From: Schaalia sp. Marseille-Q2122
GTDB lineage: Bacteria > Actinomycetota > Actinomycetes > Actinomycetales > Actinomycetaceae
Assembly: GCF_903645355.1 (NCBI RefSeq)
Contig: NZ_CAHJXR010000008.1
Location: 1-64,000, forward strand
DNA: 64,000 bases
Direction of reading: 5' to 3'
The notes below the pieces were generated by a model that had not been told where the DNA came from, ran no database searches, and was given only the letters and a program-made list of their open reading frames with translations. Positions 1 through 9,053 of this stretch are shown in pieces. Each line of letters starts with the position of its first letter. Within the stretch, counting starts at the first letter, position 1. Both the position numbers and the translations under genes were made by a program.

Positions 1-415
1 GGTAGGTGGAGGCGCCCAGGGGGTGGGGGTCGATGCGGATGGTGCGGAACGCTGGGAAGATTTCCCGGCCTTCGCGTTGGATGCTGATTAGTGGCGTGCC
101 GGTCCAGGCTTCAGCCTGGGTGGGGAGCAGGCTCGGGTGTTCTGGCGCTTCCACGCCTGCACCAAGGATCTGGGCTTTTTGAGCGCGAAGGAGTGAGTTC
201 TTCGCGGGCGAGGGCAGCGTGCCCCCCTCCACCGTGTCCGCGTTGCCGCGCGTAGGGGTGCCAGCGTGACGGCCCAATAGGGACGAGAGGAATGCTGGTC
301 CCCAGTAGCTGATGACCGGCAAACCATCACTTGGGCAGGACAGGACGAGGCTCGTTGCGGGGCGAGCGCTGGTCGCATCTGACGTGTGCGTGAGGTGGAG
401 GGTGGAGGGGAGCAT
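1..415 (-). CDS. Alpha-galactosidase (GH36-like), N-terminal part, cut by window edge
   Basis: The frame read leftwards from the ATG at 415 stays open to base 1 and gives about 138 residues. Seen: a block PVISYWGPA near residue 35 and, further on, EAPEHPSLLPTQAEAWTGTP, which matches the N-terminal beta-sandwich of bacterial GH36 alpha-galactosidases, enzymes that release terminal alpha-1,6-galactose. No signal peptide is visible, so it is probably cytoplasmic. An AGAGG stretch about seven bases before the ATG serves as ribosome binding site. The start lies 16 bases after the stop of the GH16 gene on the same strand, so the two probably share a transcript. The catalytic domain is outside the window; family assignment rests on the N-terminus alone. 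Confidence 0.75.
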   Translation of the reverse strand, partial: MLPSTLHLTHTSDATSARPATSLVLSCPSDGLPVISYWGPAFLSSLLGRHAGTPTRGNADTVEGGTLPSPAKNSLLRAQKAQILGAGVEAPEHPSLLPTQAEAWTGTPLISIQREGREIFPAFRTIRIDPHPLGASTY

Positions 416-431
416 GTTCGCCTCTACTTGT

Positions 432-3398
432 TTAGTGGGTGTGTACTCGTCGTGTGAAGGCGCCTACTGCTGCGAGCAGACCTGCTGCCGTCAGAAGAAT
501 CGTCAGATCACTGCCGGTTTTTGCCAGGGATGGGGCGTTCGTGGACGAGGCCTTTGCTGGGTCTTGCCCTGCGCCCGGCGCCATTTTCTGGGGCGTCTTG
601 TGGGGTGTTTTCTGGGCCGAATCTGGCGTGGTCTGTCCCTGTGAGGAGTGGTCGCCCTGTTTGGCGTTATTCGATGGCCCTTGACCGTTGGTCCCCGGCT
701 TATTGGGCGAAGGAGTGTTGGGCTTGGAACCATCCTTCCCAGAACCGTCCTGGCCGGAACCGTTTTGCCCGGGATTATCTGGCTTGGGTTTACTCTGTCC
801 GGGGTTATCCGGCTTGGGTTTACCCTGTCCGGGGTTGTCGGGCTTTGGTGTGTTTTGATCGTCCTGAGGTGGTGCCGGAGGAGCGGGGATCTCACACTGA
901 AGGACAGTCACCTTCGCCAACTGGATGTCGGTGGCAGGAATTGCCGGTTTCGATGCTGCCTGCGCGCCACGCGGGATCCTGGGGAACACAACCTTGATGT
1001 ACTTGGTGTCTGCAGGCAGGTCGTAAGCGTCAAAGGTGGTGCGGGCGTAACCGGGGTGGGGGTCGATGAAGTTATCCACGACCTTCATCGGCGCGGGTGT
1101 CCATGTGGTGCCATCTGGAGAACTCATCAGGCTGAAGTCGATCATTCCGGGGAAGTTGTCTCGGATGGAATAACCGCGGGTAATCCACCCGCCGTAGGAG
1201 TTGCTCACCTGGCTGGTTTTGCCGGGAATTGTTTGGTAGTAGGTCGTCAGGTGAACGTCCTTGGCGGTCGGCACTTCGTACACGAGGTATTGGGGGCCTT
1301 CAGCGTTATCTGCTACGGCAAGTCGGCTGTCTTCGTATCGAGGTTGGCCTCCGTAGAAGAAGTTGTTCTTGTTTTCGTAGTTGGCGCTGCCGCGGCTGAG
1401 GAATCGCAGTCCTTCTGAGCGTTCGGTGGGACGCAGGGTGTAGCTGTTTGTTGGGGCCTTTGGATCGAGGTCATCGAAGCGTACCTGAGGTTGGTCGGCG
1501 CGCTGATAGACGCGCACCCAGTCCACGAGGTAGCTGCTGTTTTGCTTGGTTTCTTGTTTGCGGTAGTCGACGTCTCCAACCCAGCCGTCTCCCACCTGGG
1601 TTTCAAGGATGGGGAACATGGGGCGGGTATGCATACCGTCAACGTTCTTGCCCTGCTCTGAGGTGAAGACTTTCTTTCCGTCGATGTACCAGGTGATTGC
1701 TTGGGGGTCCCATTCGACTTCGTAGACGTGGAAGTCTTGGCTCCATGCGACGGGGGAGAAGTTTTCTTGGCCGTGTGCGCTCTTGCTGACGCCAAGGACG
1801 CCGTAGTGGTTGGTGGTCCAGGCTCCCCAGGGGTTTTGTCCGAGGTATTCGAGGACGTCAATCTCGTCGTGTCCGGTTTCGTCTTGGGCGAGCATCCAGA
1901 TGGCGGGCCAGATGCCCTTGGAGTCATTGACCTTTGCTCGGACGGCCATGCGCCCAAATTGGAAGGAGTATTTGTTCTTGGATTCCACGCGTCCCGATGA
2001 CCACGTCACTTTGTGTGGGGGCGTGGCGGCATCGTACTGATCCCAGCCGACAGCGTCGATGAGCGCTTGTGTGCTGGGGTAGTTTGTTGAGGTGATGGAC
2101 AGGTAGGAGCCGTCATTGTCTTTGTGGATGCTAACGGCGTCGCGGTTGTAGATGGCGGCGTGGTTCCACATCTTGTCGATGATGTTCCACTTGCTTTCGT
2201 CGACTGCGTCTCCGTTGAACTCGTCTTGCCATACGAGGGTGTCGTAGGCGCTGGTTGGGGGCGTGTACTCGGGTGCGCTTTCGTTAAAGTCGAGGCCTTC
2301 AGCCCAGATTTCCACTTCTTTGTACTTGGTGGGTTCGCCGTTGCTCTTATTGATGGTGAAGCGAATCGTGCGGCCGGTGATCTTTTGACCATCAAGAGTG
2401 ATTTCGATGGGGTCGTTGCCGACCTGGATGTTACGTTGGCGGTAGATCTCGCGGCCGTTTCTTTGAGAACCTGCGGAGCGCACGTCAACGGCGATGCTGT
2501 CGTAGTGTCCGGGTTCTAGAGCGAGCACCACTCGTTTGATGGTGTAGGAATTGCGGTATTCAAACTGCAGCCACCGTTCCCCGAGGCTGTTATGGACGGC
2601 GTAGTTGTCGTCGATTTTTCCATCGCTGATGGCTGAGATATTCGTTGGGGTGAGGCCGTAGACGTAGGGGGTGTGCCCCAGGGCGATGTTGCGGCTTTCC
2701 GCGCGGGGAGGCAGTGTTTCTCCGTCCTTGGGGGTTGCCATGACTTCGATTTCTCGGAAGGCAACACCATTGGAGTACCCCGACCAGTTTCCGTTGAAGT
2801 TTCGGATGAAGTGGCCCTTTTGCCAGATGCGGACGTACCGGGCTGAGACCTTCCCTCCTTGAGGAAGGATGGTTTGGGGGGCCAGGTGGGTGGCCTGGGT
2901 TTCCTCGAAGTCAGCAGTATCCGAGATGACGGTAGGGTTGTCGAATGTGGGGGTGTCCGCTACCTCAACTTTGACGTTTTTAAAGGTTGATCCTGCGGCT
3001 TGGTAGCCGTTGTGGTGAAGGAGGATGCGTCCGATTTCGCGGGATTCTCCCAGATCGTATTGCAGGTAGACGTCATTCCAGGTGTCGAATCCGTTGTTAT
3101 TGGCAGGGTTGCCGCTTTCGGCGCCTGCGAGGATCTTGGTGACGTTTGCGTCTTCACCGCTGTTGTTGGGGGTGAATCCTGTGTCTCCGTCTGTGGCAAA
3201 GTGCGGGTCTTTGATGGTGACGCGTGGGATGGTTGGATCGGCGCTTTCGTGTGTGAGGGTGGCATTCGAGGTTGGAGTGCGCCCTAGAAGCACGTTGATG
3301 AGCTGTGGCTCGTCGGCGTGTGCGGCGGGAGTAAGGAGGGGCATGATCAATGCCGTAGCGGCACATGCTGCCACATATTCTCGCCTGAGTGTGAACAT
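432..3398 (-). CDS. Wall-anchored GH16 family glycosidase with carbohydrate-binding domains
   Basis: A 988-residue secreted enzyme. Order seen: signal peptide (about residues 1-28, ending PAAHA), two F5/8-type-C-like (discoidin) domains (roughly 30-340), a GH16 domain (roughly 365-625) with the catalytic signature DEIDVLEYLG near residue 510 (pattern E-x-D-x-x-E), a further beta-rich region, a Pro/Asn/Gly linker with three 10-residue KPKPDNPGQ-type repeats, and a C-terminal sorting signal SLAKTG, hydrophobic stretch and RRVHTH tail. GH16 enzymes cut beta-1,3/1,4-glucans or galactans; the adjacent alpha-galactosidase favours a galactose-containing glycan, which is inference. The start at 3398 is chosen because AAAGGA precedes it and the signal peptide follows; the frame stays open further upstream to 3767 but that part looks non-coding. 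The perfect palindrome upstream (3418-3431) suggests LacI control. Confidence 0.9.
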   Translation of the reverse strand: MFTLRREYVAACAATALIMPLLTPAAHADEPQLINVLLGRTPTSNATLTHESADPTIPRVTIKDPHFATDGDTGFTPNNSGEDANVTKILAGAESGNPANNNGFDTWNDVYLQYDLGESREIGRILLHHNGYQAAGSTFKNVKVEVADTPTFDNPTVISDTADFEETQATHLAPQTILPQGGKVSARYVRIWQKGHFIRNFNGNWSGYSNGVAFREIEVMATPKDGETLPPRAESRNIALGHTPYVYGLTPTNISAISDGKIDDNYAVHNSLGERWLQFEYRNSYTIKRVVLALEPGHYDSIAVDVRSAGSQRNGREIYRQRNIQVGNDPIEITLDGQKITGRTIRFTINKSNGEPTKYKEVEIWAEGLDFNESAPEYTPPTSAYDTLVWQDEFNGDAVDESKWNIIDKMWNHAAIYNRDAVSIHKDNDGSYLSITSTNYPSTQALIDAVGWDQYDAATPPHKVTWSSGRVESKNKYSFQFGRMAVRAKVNDSKGIWPAIWMLAQDETGHDEIDVLEYLGQNPWGAWTTNHYGVLGVSKSAHGQENFSPVAWSQDFHVYEVEWDPQAITWYIDGKKVFTSEQGKNVDGMHTRPMFPILETQVGDGWVGDVDYRKQETKQNSSYLVDWVRVYQRADQPQVRFDDLDPKAPTNSYTLRPTERSEGLRFLSRGSANYENKNNFFYGGQPRYEDSRLAVADNAEGPQYLVYEVPTAKDVHLTTYYQTIPGKTSQVSNSYGGWITRGYSIRDNFPGMIDFSLMSSPDGTTWTPAPMKVVDNFIDPHPGYARTTFDAYDLPADTKYIKVVFPRIPRGAQAASKPAIPATDIQLAKVTVLQCEIPAPPAPPQDDQNTPKPDNPGQGKPKPDNPGQSKPKPDNPGQNGSGQDGSGKDGSKPNTPSPNKPGTNGQGPSNNAKQGDHSSQGQTTPDSAQKTPHKTPQKMAPGAGQDPAKASSTNAPSLAKTGSDLTILLTAAGLLAAVGAFTRRVHTH
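762..851. repeat. Three 30-bp tandem repeats in the GH16 linker
   Basis: Three consecutive copies of a 30-base unit encode TPKPDNPGQG, KPKPDNPGQS and KPKPDNPGQN in the wall-spanning linker. Such linkers vary in copy number between strains of surface proteins. Confidence 0.75.
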
Positions 3399-3417
3399 GG
3401 TTTTCCTTTTGTCAGTG

Positions 3418-3431
3418 GGACAACGTTGTCC
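3418..3431. promoter_or_regulatory. Palindromic LacI-type operator before the GH16 gene
   Basis: GGACAACGTTGTCC is a perfect 14-bp palindrome with a central CG, the form recognised by LacI/GalR regulators. It lies 20 bases upstream of the GH16 start codon, within the likely 5' leader, where bound repressor would block transcription. The remaining divergent intergenic region (3399-3784) holds a second such site and no gene. Confidence 0.6.
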
Positions 3432-3638
3432 AGGTGTCCGCTGTAGCGGCATACCCTGAGCACAATGCTGTGGGGGCACAGTACTGTGGGTGCAAAATAC
3501 CGTGGGGTGGTGAGGAGAAACATCGTCTTTCACCACTCTAGAGGTGACTTGGGAAGGATACCACGCCGCCTGCCACCATCCGCAAGTACTCCTTTTATTT
3601 TCCCGGAAATTCAGCGATTTTCGTGTTTGTGATTGACG

Positions 3639-3652
3639 TGGGAACGTTCCCA
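3639..3652. promoter_or_regulatory. Palindromic LacI-type operator before the sugar ABC importer
   Basis: TGGGAACGTTCCCA is a perfect 14-bp palindrome with a central CG, sharing the AACGTT core of the site at 3418. It directly follows a TTGACG (3633-3638) that could be a -35 element, so a bound LacI protein would overlap the promoter of the importer operon. The lacI-type gene at 7353 is the obvious candidate regulator. Confidence 0.65.
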
Positions 3653-3784
3653 TGAGTAACCTGTACTCCAATCTCACTTGGAGCCGTTGACGAATCGCAC
3701 GATCCGACAATGACGTCACATGAGACATCCAATGACACACAGGCAGCGCACCCGCGCAGCACAACACCCTTCAAGGAGGAAGGC

Positions 3785-5152
3785 ATGGCACGTTCACGAA
3801 TTCTCTCGACCTCTGGTGCCCTCATGGTGGCAACAGCCCTCATGCTGGGCGCCTGCACCAACCCGGCAGCCAACGATTCGGCTACAGACACAGGGAGTTC
3901 CTCCGAACCAACCGTCAGCGGCGAATACTGGCCAGCCGCAACCGACAAGCTCGACGGCGTTGAACTGACCCTGTGGGCCGCTCAGACCTCCAACAAGATC
4001 CCCGCCAAGGTCGTCGAAGCCTTCCAGGCCGCCACCGGCGCCAAGGTCAAGGTCGACACCATCCCCGACAACTACGAGTCCAACGTCCAAACCAAGATCG
4101 CCACCGGCGACACCCCCGACATCATGTTCTGGCAGCCCGCCACCTCCACCCTTGCTGGCTTCGTTGCTCAGGACAAGCTCCAGAACCTCAAAGACATGCC
4201 GTGGATGGATGACTACGCGGACGGCATCGCCGATGCTGGTGGCAGCTACAACGGCGAACGCTACGCAGCACTCATCTCCTCCCCCGACGTGGAGGGCATC
4301 TACTACAACAAGAAGGTCTTCGAGGCTGCTGGCATCACTGAACTGCCGAAGAACTGGGCGGAGTTCATCGCCACCGCCGAAAAGATCAAGGCTGCTAATG
4401 TTCCCGGCGTGGCCTCTCCCCTCTTTGAGATGGCTGGCGACCAGTGGGGCACCCAGTGGGCCGTGAACGTTCAGCTCGCAGAAGCCGCCAAGGACGGCCT
4501 GTGGGACCGCATCAACACCGGCAAGGATTCCTTCGAAGGCGAGGACATCCTCGGGGCCATCAAGGAATACAAGTCCATGTTCGACAAGGGCCTGTACAAC
4601 GCTGACGCCGGGTCGGCCACCTTCGATGATCAAACCAGCGCCCTGTGGGAAGGCAAGACAGCCATGATCATCCAGGCCAACGGCGCTTTCGGCCCCATTG
4701 CCGCCCTGGCCAATAATGACAAGAAAGCCCTGGACGAGACCATCGGCTTCTTCCCGATCTCCAAGGAAGGCAATATCGGCACCTCGATCCCCCAGCAGAC
4801 CGGCGGCATCGTCCTATTCGCAACCGGTGACGCTACCCGCGAGGCCGCAGCCCGCCAGTTCCTCCACTTCTGGATGACCGACGGCTACGCCGAGTTCGTC
4901 AAGGACCAGAACATCGTCTCGGTCCTCAAGTCCGTCCCCTCCCCCGACTCCGTACCCCAGGCTCTGCTCGACTCGGCAGCATCCCTGGCCAACGCTGAAG
5001 GCTCCATGCAGTCCCAGGCCATCGCCAACCCTGACCTGTACCTCAACCTGGCCAATATGGTCAACGGCACGATGACCCCCGAGGAAGCAGCCAAGGCTAC
5101 CCAGGATCAATTCGCTGAACTCGCCAAGGCCCAGGGCGCCGAAGGCTTCTGA
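3785..5152 (+). CDS. Sugar ABC transporter substrate-binding lipoprotein
   Basis: A 455-residue extracellular solute-binding protein of family 1. A lipoprotein signal with lipobox LGAC places the lipidated Cys at residue 24. The body has the family features DTIPDNYESNVQTKIATGDTPD and, later, GIYYNKKVFEAAGI, typical of oligosaccharide-binding proteins. A strong ribosome binding site, AAGGAGGAAGGC, sits just before the ATG at 3785, which decides the start over in-frame codons further up. It is first in an operon with two permeases; no ATPase gene is present, so a shared MsmK/MalK-type ATPase encoded elsewhere probably energises it. The substrate is likely an oligosaccharide released by the divergent GH16 enzyme (inference from context). 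Confidence 0.9.
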   Translation: MARSRILSTSGALMVATALMLGACTNPAANDSATDTGSSSEPTVSGEYWPAATDKLDGVELTLWAAQTSNKIPAKVVEAFQAATGAKVKVDTIPDNYESNVQTKIATGDTPDIMFWQPATSTLAGFVAQDKLQNLKDMPWMDDYADGIADAGGSYNGERYAALISSPDVEGIYYNKKVFEAAGITELPKNWAEFIATAEKIKAANVPGVASPLFEMAGDQWGTQWAVNVQLAEAAKDGLWDRINTGKDSFEGEDILGAIKEYKSMFDKGLYNADAGSATFDDQTSALWEGKTAMIIQANGAFGPIAALANNDKKALDETIGFFPISKEGNIGTSIPQQTGGIVLFATGDATREAAARQFLHFWMTDGYAEFVKDQNIVSVLKSVPSPDSVPQALLDSAASLANAEGSMQSQAIANPDLYLNLANMVNGTMTPEEAAKATQDQFAELAKAQGAEGF

Positions 5153-5309
5153 TACACCCGTTGGACGAGGGCGGGTGGTGAACCACCCACATTCACCACC
5201 CGCCCGAACCACATCAACGCACCCGGGCTCACGCCCACCCCCCTCCCCGCAAAGCTGCGGAAACACCTCGGCCTCGTCAAACCTGCGCACAACCCACAAA
5301 GGAGCGAGT

Positions 5310-6215
5310 ATGAGCGTCACACCAACGAACGCCGGCCGCCTAAGGATGGAGTCGCAAAACTACCCGCTGCACTACCTCCTCCCGGCCGCCGCCATGCTGC
5401 TGGTCTTTTTCTTCGTCCCCACGGTGATGAACTTTATTTACGCCTTCACCGACTGGTCCGCATTCAAAAAAACCATCGCATTCAACGGCCTGGATAACAT
5501 CTACTCGCTCTTCTCCTCCGGCGCCCTCCTGACCGACATTCGCATCACCATCACCTACGCGATCCTCGTCGCCGTCTTCCAAAACATCTTCGGCCTCGCC
5601 CTAGCCGTCCTCTTCGAGGAAGACACCACCCTCAACCGCCTGGGCCGCACCCTCTTCTTCATCCCGGTCATCATGTCGGCCCTGGCTGCTGGCTACATCT
5701 GGCAAGCCGTCCTCAAGACCGACGGCGTATTCAACCAGATCCTCAGCTATATCGTCGGCTACGACGTCGCCCTCCAATGGCTCGGCTCAACCACATGGAC
5801 CCTCGTCATCATCGCCATGATCCACGCCTGGAAATGGATGGGCTTCTCCATGCTCACCTACCTGGCGGGCCTGAAAACCATTGACCACGAGATCCTCGAG
5901 GCCGCCGCCATGGACGGGGCCTCCCGCACCGCCACCTTCTGGCGCATTAAGTTCCCCCTCCTCGCCCCGGCCCTCACCTTCAATATCGCCACCGCCCTGC
6001 TGGGCTCCATGAACTCCTTCGACATCGTCCAGTCGCTCACAAATGGTGGCCCCGGTGGCTCCACGGAAATCCTCAACCTCTTCATCTGGCGCACCTTCGG
6101 TAAGGGCCTCTACGCCCAATCCACCACCATGAGCCTGGTGCTGTTCCTACTGGTCATGATCATGGCAATCCCCCTGATTACCGTGCTTCGTCGCAGGGAG
6201 AAGAAGATCCTATGA
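5310..6215 (+). CDS. Sugar ABC transporter permease (MalF/UgpA type)
   Basis: A 301-residue inner-membrane protein with six predicted transmembrane stretches. The cytoplasmic EAA loop is seen as EAAAMDGASRTATFWRIKFP, the coupling site for the ATPase. GGAGCGAGT precedes the ATG at 5310, which is preferred over upstream in-frame codons because the sequence before it is Pro/Thr-rich and unlike a membrane protein. It forms the channel with the next permease, whose start overlaps its stop by four bases. The 157-base gap after the binding-protein gene shows no other gene. Confidence 0.9.
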   Translation: MSVTPTNAGRLRMESQNYPLHYLLPAAAMLLVFFFVPTVMNFIYAFTDWSAFKKTIAFNGLDNIYSLFSSGALLTDIRITITYAILVAVFQNIFGLALAVLFEEDTTLNRLGRTLFFIPVIMSALAAGYIWQAVLKTDGVFNQILSYIVGYDVALQWLGSTTWTLVIIAMIHAWKWMGFSMLTYLAGLKTIDHEILEAAAMDGASRTATFWRIKFPLLAPALTFNIATALLGSMNSFDIVQSLTNGGPGGSTEILNLFIWRTFGKGLYAQSTTMSLVLFLLVMIMAIPLITVLRRREKKIL

Positions 6216-7147
6216 TGTCCACACCAACAACCCTGGTATCCCGCGTTCGCTCAGCGCTGCCCTCTCGCTCCGCAGCAGGACGAGGCCGTCGCCCCGCCCC
6301 CACTGTCAGCATCGTCGGCAGCCAACGCTCCCTCAGCTCACGGATTCTTCACGCTATCCTCGTCGTTTTCGTCATTGTCACCCTGCTGGGTATCCCCCTG
6401 TGGATGGCGGTCATTACCGCCGGCAAGAGCCAGGCCGAGGCCGTCATCCCCGACCTCACCCTCCCCTCCGAATGGCATTTCCTGGAGAACTTCTCCACCG
6501 TCATCGTTGAAGGAAAAATGTGGAAGGCCCTGATCGGAAGCCTCCTGGTGACCGTGCCTTCGGTCTTTATCGCACTGCTGTTTGGCGCGATGGCCTCGTG
6601 GATTCTCGCCAGGCGCTCCTCACGTAAAGTCGCCGTCTTGTACTCGGTGATGATCTCTGGCCTGATCCTGCCGCCCTCAGTGGTAACCATCATGATGCTG
6701 CTACGCATGATGGGACTGGCGGGCACCGCAATCGGCATGATCTGCGTGTACGTGGGCATCTACCTGTCCATCGTCATCTTCTTCATCACCGGCTTCGTAC
6801 GCACCATCCCCGTCTCCCTCGAAGAGTCGGCACGCATCGACGGAGCCCGGCCGCTGACCGTGTTCTTCACGATCATCTTCCCGCTGCTGCGCCCCACTCT
6901 GGCCTCAGCCACCATCCTCATTGTGCTCTACATCTGGAATGACGTGTTCTACGCGCTGTTCATCCTCTCGGGCAAGATGAGCACCCTGCCGCTGAACCTG
7001 TACAACGTCGCCAGCGCCGGCCTGTACCTGAACAACTGGCACCTGATCTTCGCCTACATCATCTTGATGACAATCCCGCTGCTGGTGATCTTCATCCTCG
7101 GTCAGCGCCGCATCATTTCAGGTATTACCGGCGGCGCAGTGAAGTAA
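6212..7147 (+). CDS. Sugar ABC transporter permease (MalG/UgpE type)
   Basis: A 311-residue membrane protein with an Arg-rich cytoplasmic N-terminus of about 45 residues, then six predicted membrane spans. Its EAA loop reads EESARIDGARPLTVFFTIIF. The ATG overlaps the stop of the preceding permease (ATGA), implying translational coupling and equal stoichiometry. The family partner of 5310-6215 in the importer; substrate as for the binding protein. A second ATG follows one codon later and could be used instead. Confidence 0.9.
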   Translation: MMSTPTTLVSRVRSALPSRSAAGRGRRPAPTVSIVGSQRSLSSRILHAILVVFVIVTLLGIPLWMAVITAGKSQAEAVIPDLTLPSEWHFLENFSTVIVEGKMWKALIGSLLVTVPSVFIALLFGAMASWILARRSSRKVAVLYSVMISGLILPPSVVTIMMLLRMMGLAGTAIGMICVYVGIYLSIVIFFITGFVRTIPVSLEESARIDGARPLTVFFTIIFPLLRPTLASATILIVLYIWNDVFYALFILSGKMSTLPLNLYNVASAGLYLNNWHLIFAYIILMTIPLLVIFILGQRRIISGITGGAVK

Positions 7148-7352
7148 GGTAACTCTGATACGCTCGCACCGAAGCTAGAGGGTTGAAGCTGGGCTGGCGC
7201 CACGTGCAGGAGGTGAAGCTGCGCTCCCCAGCTCATCCCACTACCCCACCACTCCCGCCGAACCTCGAACCCGGCCCTGCGGGTGACCTCGCCAGTCCCA
7301 CCACCCCAATCCCCAACACCATACCGGCACCGCACACCCCAAGGAGACCCCG

Positions 7353-8393
7353 ATGACACCATCCCGCGGGAAACGCCCCCCGGTCATCTCCGATGTGGCC
7401 GCATGCGCAGGCGTATCCGTGTCCACCGTGTCCCGCTACCTCAACGGGTCCAGCCACCTCAGCCCCGAAAGCGCCGAAAAAATCGCGCGTGCCATCGAAC
7501 TGCTCGGATACCGACCAAACCTCGTCGCACGCGGACTCAAACGCTCCTCCATGCAAACCATCGCCGTGCTCTCAACCAACACAACCCTGCTGGGGTCTGC
7601 CGTGACCATCCAGGGCATCGAAGATGAGGCGCGCGCCCGAGGCTATTCGGTGATGATCTCTAAATTGGATCAGACCTCCCCCGCTGAAGTGCAAAAAGTG
7701 GTGGACACGGTGGTCGCCCTCAACCCCAGCGGCGTCATCGTCCTCAAGTACGATGCCACCGCCCAACGGGCACTCCACATGCTGTCGGCCGACCTGCCAA
7801 CGGTTACCATCGGTGGGGCTGCAGAGGAAGCACGCGATCAGGTCTCCCTGTGCGAACGCGAAGGCGGGCAGGTGATGACGGAATACCTGTTGTCCCTTGG
7901 GCATGCTACGGTCCACCACATCGGGGTGCCGGTGCGCTCCGAAGGGACAAGCCGCACGGACGGCTGGGAGGCGGCCCTTCACGCGCGGGACCTGGCGGTG
8001 CCGCCGCCTCTGATCTGCGGGTGGGAGCCCTCTGCCGCCCGCCTGCTGGGTCGGGAATTGGCGGCCCGCGAGGACGTCAGTGCTGTGTTTGCCGGTAATG
8101 ACGAGCTTGCTATGGGGCTGATCAGAGGGCTTCGCGAGGCAGGGCGCCCGGTGCCGGGGAGCGTGAGCGTCGTCGGCTTTGACGACCATCCTTTGGCAGA
8201 TATCTGGGAGCCGGGTTTGACGACGTACCGTCAAGATTTTGCGGCTGCGGGCCGCGCTGCAGTGGAGTTGATGGTGAGCAGGGTTGAGGGACGCCAGAAG
8301 TCCGAGGAGCTGGCGCCGCGCCTGAGGGAAATTCGCGGTGTGCTGGTCGCTCGCGAATCTGCGCAGGCGCCCTCGAGTGCTGCAACGCCCTAA
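7353..8393 (+). CDS. LacI-family transcriptional regulator
   Basis: A 346-residue regulator. Residues about 5-55 form a LacI helix-turn-helix: PPVISDVAACAGVSVSTVSR followed by a hinge helix region YRPNLVARGL. The rest is a periplasmic-binding-protein-like sugar sensor domain (VFAGNDELAMGLIRGLREAG, then VVGFDDHPLADIWEPGLTT). AAGGAGACC precedes the ATG. It lies 205 bases after the importer permease on the same strand. Palindromes with an AACGTT core at 3418 and 3639 are its likely operators, so it probably represses both the GH16/alpha-galactosidase operon and the importer until a sugar is bound. The target assignment is inference. Confidence 0.9.
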   Translation: MTPSRGKRPPVISDVAACAGVSVSTVSRYLNGSSHLSPESAEKIARAIELLGYRPNLVARGLKRSSMQTIAVLSTNTTLLGSAVTIQGIEDEARARGYSVMISKLDQTSPAEVQKVVDTVVALNPSGVIVLKYDATAQRALHMLSADLPTVTIGGAAEEARDQVSLCEREGGQVMTEYLLSLGHATVHHIGVPVRSEGTSRTDGWEAALHARDLAVPPPLICGWEPSAARLLGRELAAREDVSAVFAGNDELAMGLIRGLREAGRPVPGSVSVVGFDDHPLADIWEPGLTTYRQDFAAAGRAAVELMVSRVEGRQKSEELAPRLREIRGVLVARESAQAPSSAATP

Positions 8394-8538
8394 GGGTGGG
8401 GACGTGGCCGCAGCATGGAGGTTGAAGGTGTCGCGGCATGCATTAAGGATTTCGTGTGGCGAGAATTCCCTCGTGCGAAGGCCTTTAACATCAGTAGACT
8501 ATTGCTTGCATTCGACTCACAAGAAATGAGGCTTCATC

Positions 8539-8895
8539 GTGTCTACTCCCTACATGCCTGAAGGTCAGGGTTACCCCCAGCAACCCAGCTACGCCGCGTC
8601 CGCCCTTGAGGTCGACACCCTTCGTTCGAACTCCACCATTGTTCTTGTTCTGGGCGTACTCGGCCTGGTTCTTATTGGCTGGTTTGGTTCCATTCCAGCG
8701 TGGATCTGGGGCAACTCGATCCTGAAGAAGGCTGAAGCTGCGGGCATTCCCGCAGATGTGGTTTCCAGTGCCCGTATCGGCAAGATTCTTGGCATCATCG
8801 GCACTGTCGTTGGCCTGGTTCTTCTGGTGCTCGTGTTCCTGTTCTTCGGAGCAATCATGGCTGCCGTGATGAGCGGACAGATTCCTACGAACTGA
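8539..8895 (+). CDS. Small two-span membrane protein (DUF4190-like)
   Basis: 118 residues starting from GTG. A Pro/Gln/Tyr-rich N-terminus (about 35 residues) is followed by two transmembrane segments, about 32-56 and 78-112, joined by a loop with ILKKAEAAGIPADVVSSARI. The SARIGKILGIIG segment resembles DUF4190-type small actinobacterial membrane proteins. GAGG lies upstream. Function unknown. Its neighbour at 9054 has the same plan of a Gln/Tyr-rich cytoplasmic tail plus two spans, and both genes are followed by the same hairpin, so the pair may have related roles. Confidence 0.75.
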   Translation: MSTPYMPEGQGYPQQPSYAASALEVDTLRSNSTIVLVLGVLGLVLIGWFGSIPAWIWGNSILKKAEAAGIPADVVSSARIGKILGIIGTVVGLVLLVLVFLFFGAIMAAVMSGQIPTN

Positions 8896-8941
8896 CCAAG
8901 CACCTTCACTGTGCGGCCTCATCACCGCCGGGTGAAGACAC

Positions 8942-8979
8942 AATCAGGGGGTGCGGCGCGTGTGCCGCACCCCCTGATT
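8942..8979. terminator. Strong hairpin after the 8539 gene
   Basis: A 16-bp stem (AATCAGGGGGTGCGGC with its exact complement) encloses a six-base loop and lies about 45 bases after the stop. No clear U-run follows. The 28-base core (8947-8974) recurs exactly at 9563-9590. Confidence 0.7.
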
Positions 8980-9053
8980 CTTCCCTGAGTGGCGGTTACA
9001 TGGGGAGGACGGCGGCATATCCTTGTGTCATCCGCTTTTCGTTAAAGGACGTC

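Noticed and set aside
3399-3767. In-frame upstream extension of the GH16 gene to an ATG at 3767
   Set aside because: It would bury the signal peptide inside the protein, cover both operator palindromes and contains no recognisable domain; a good ribosome binding site lies before 3398.
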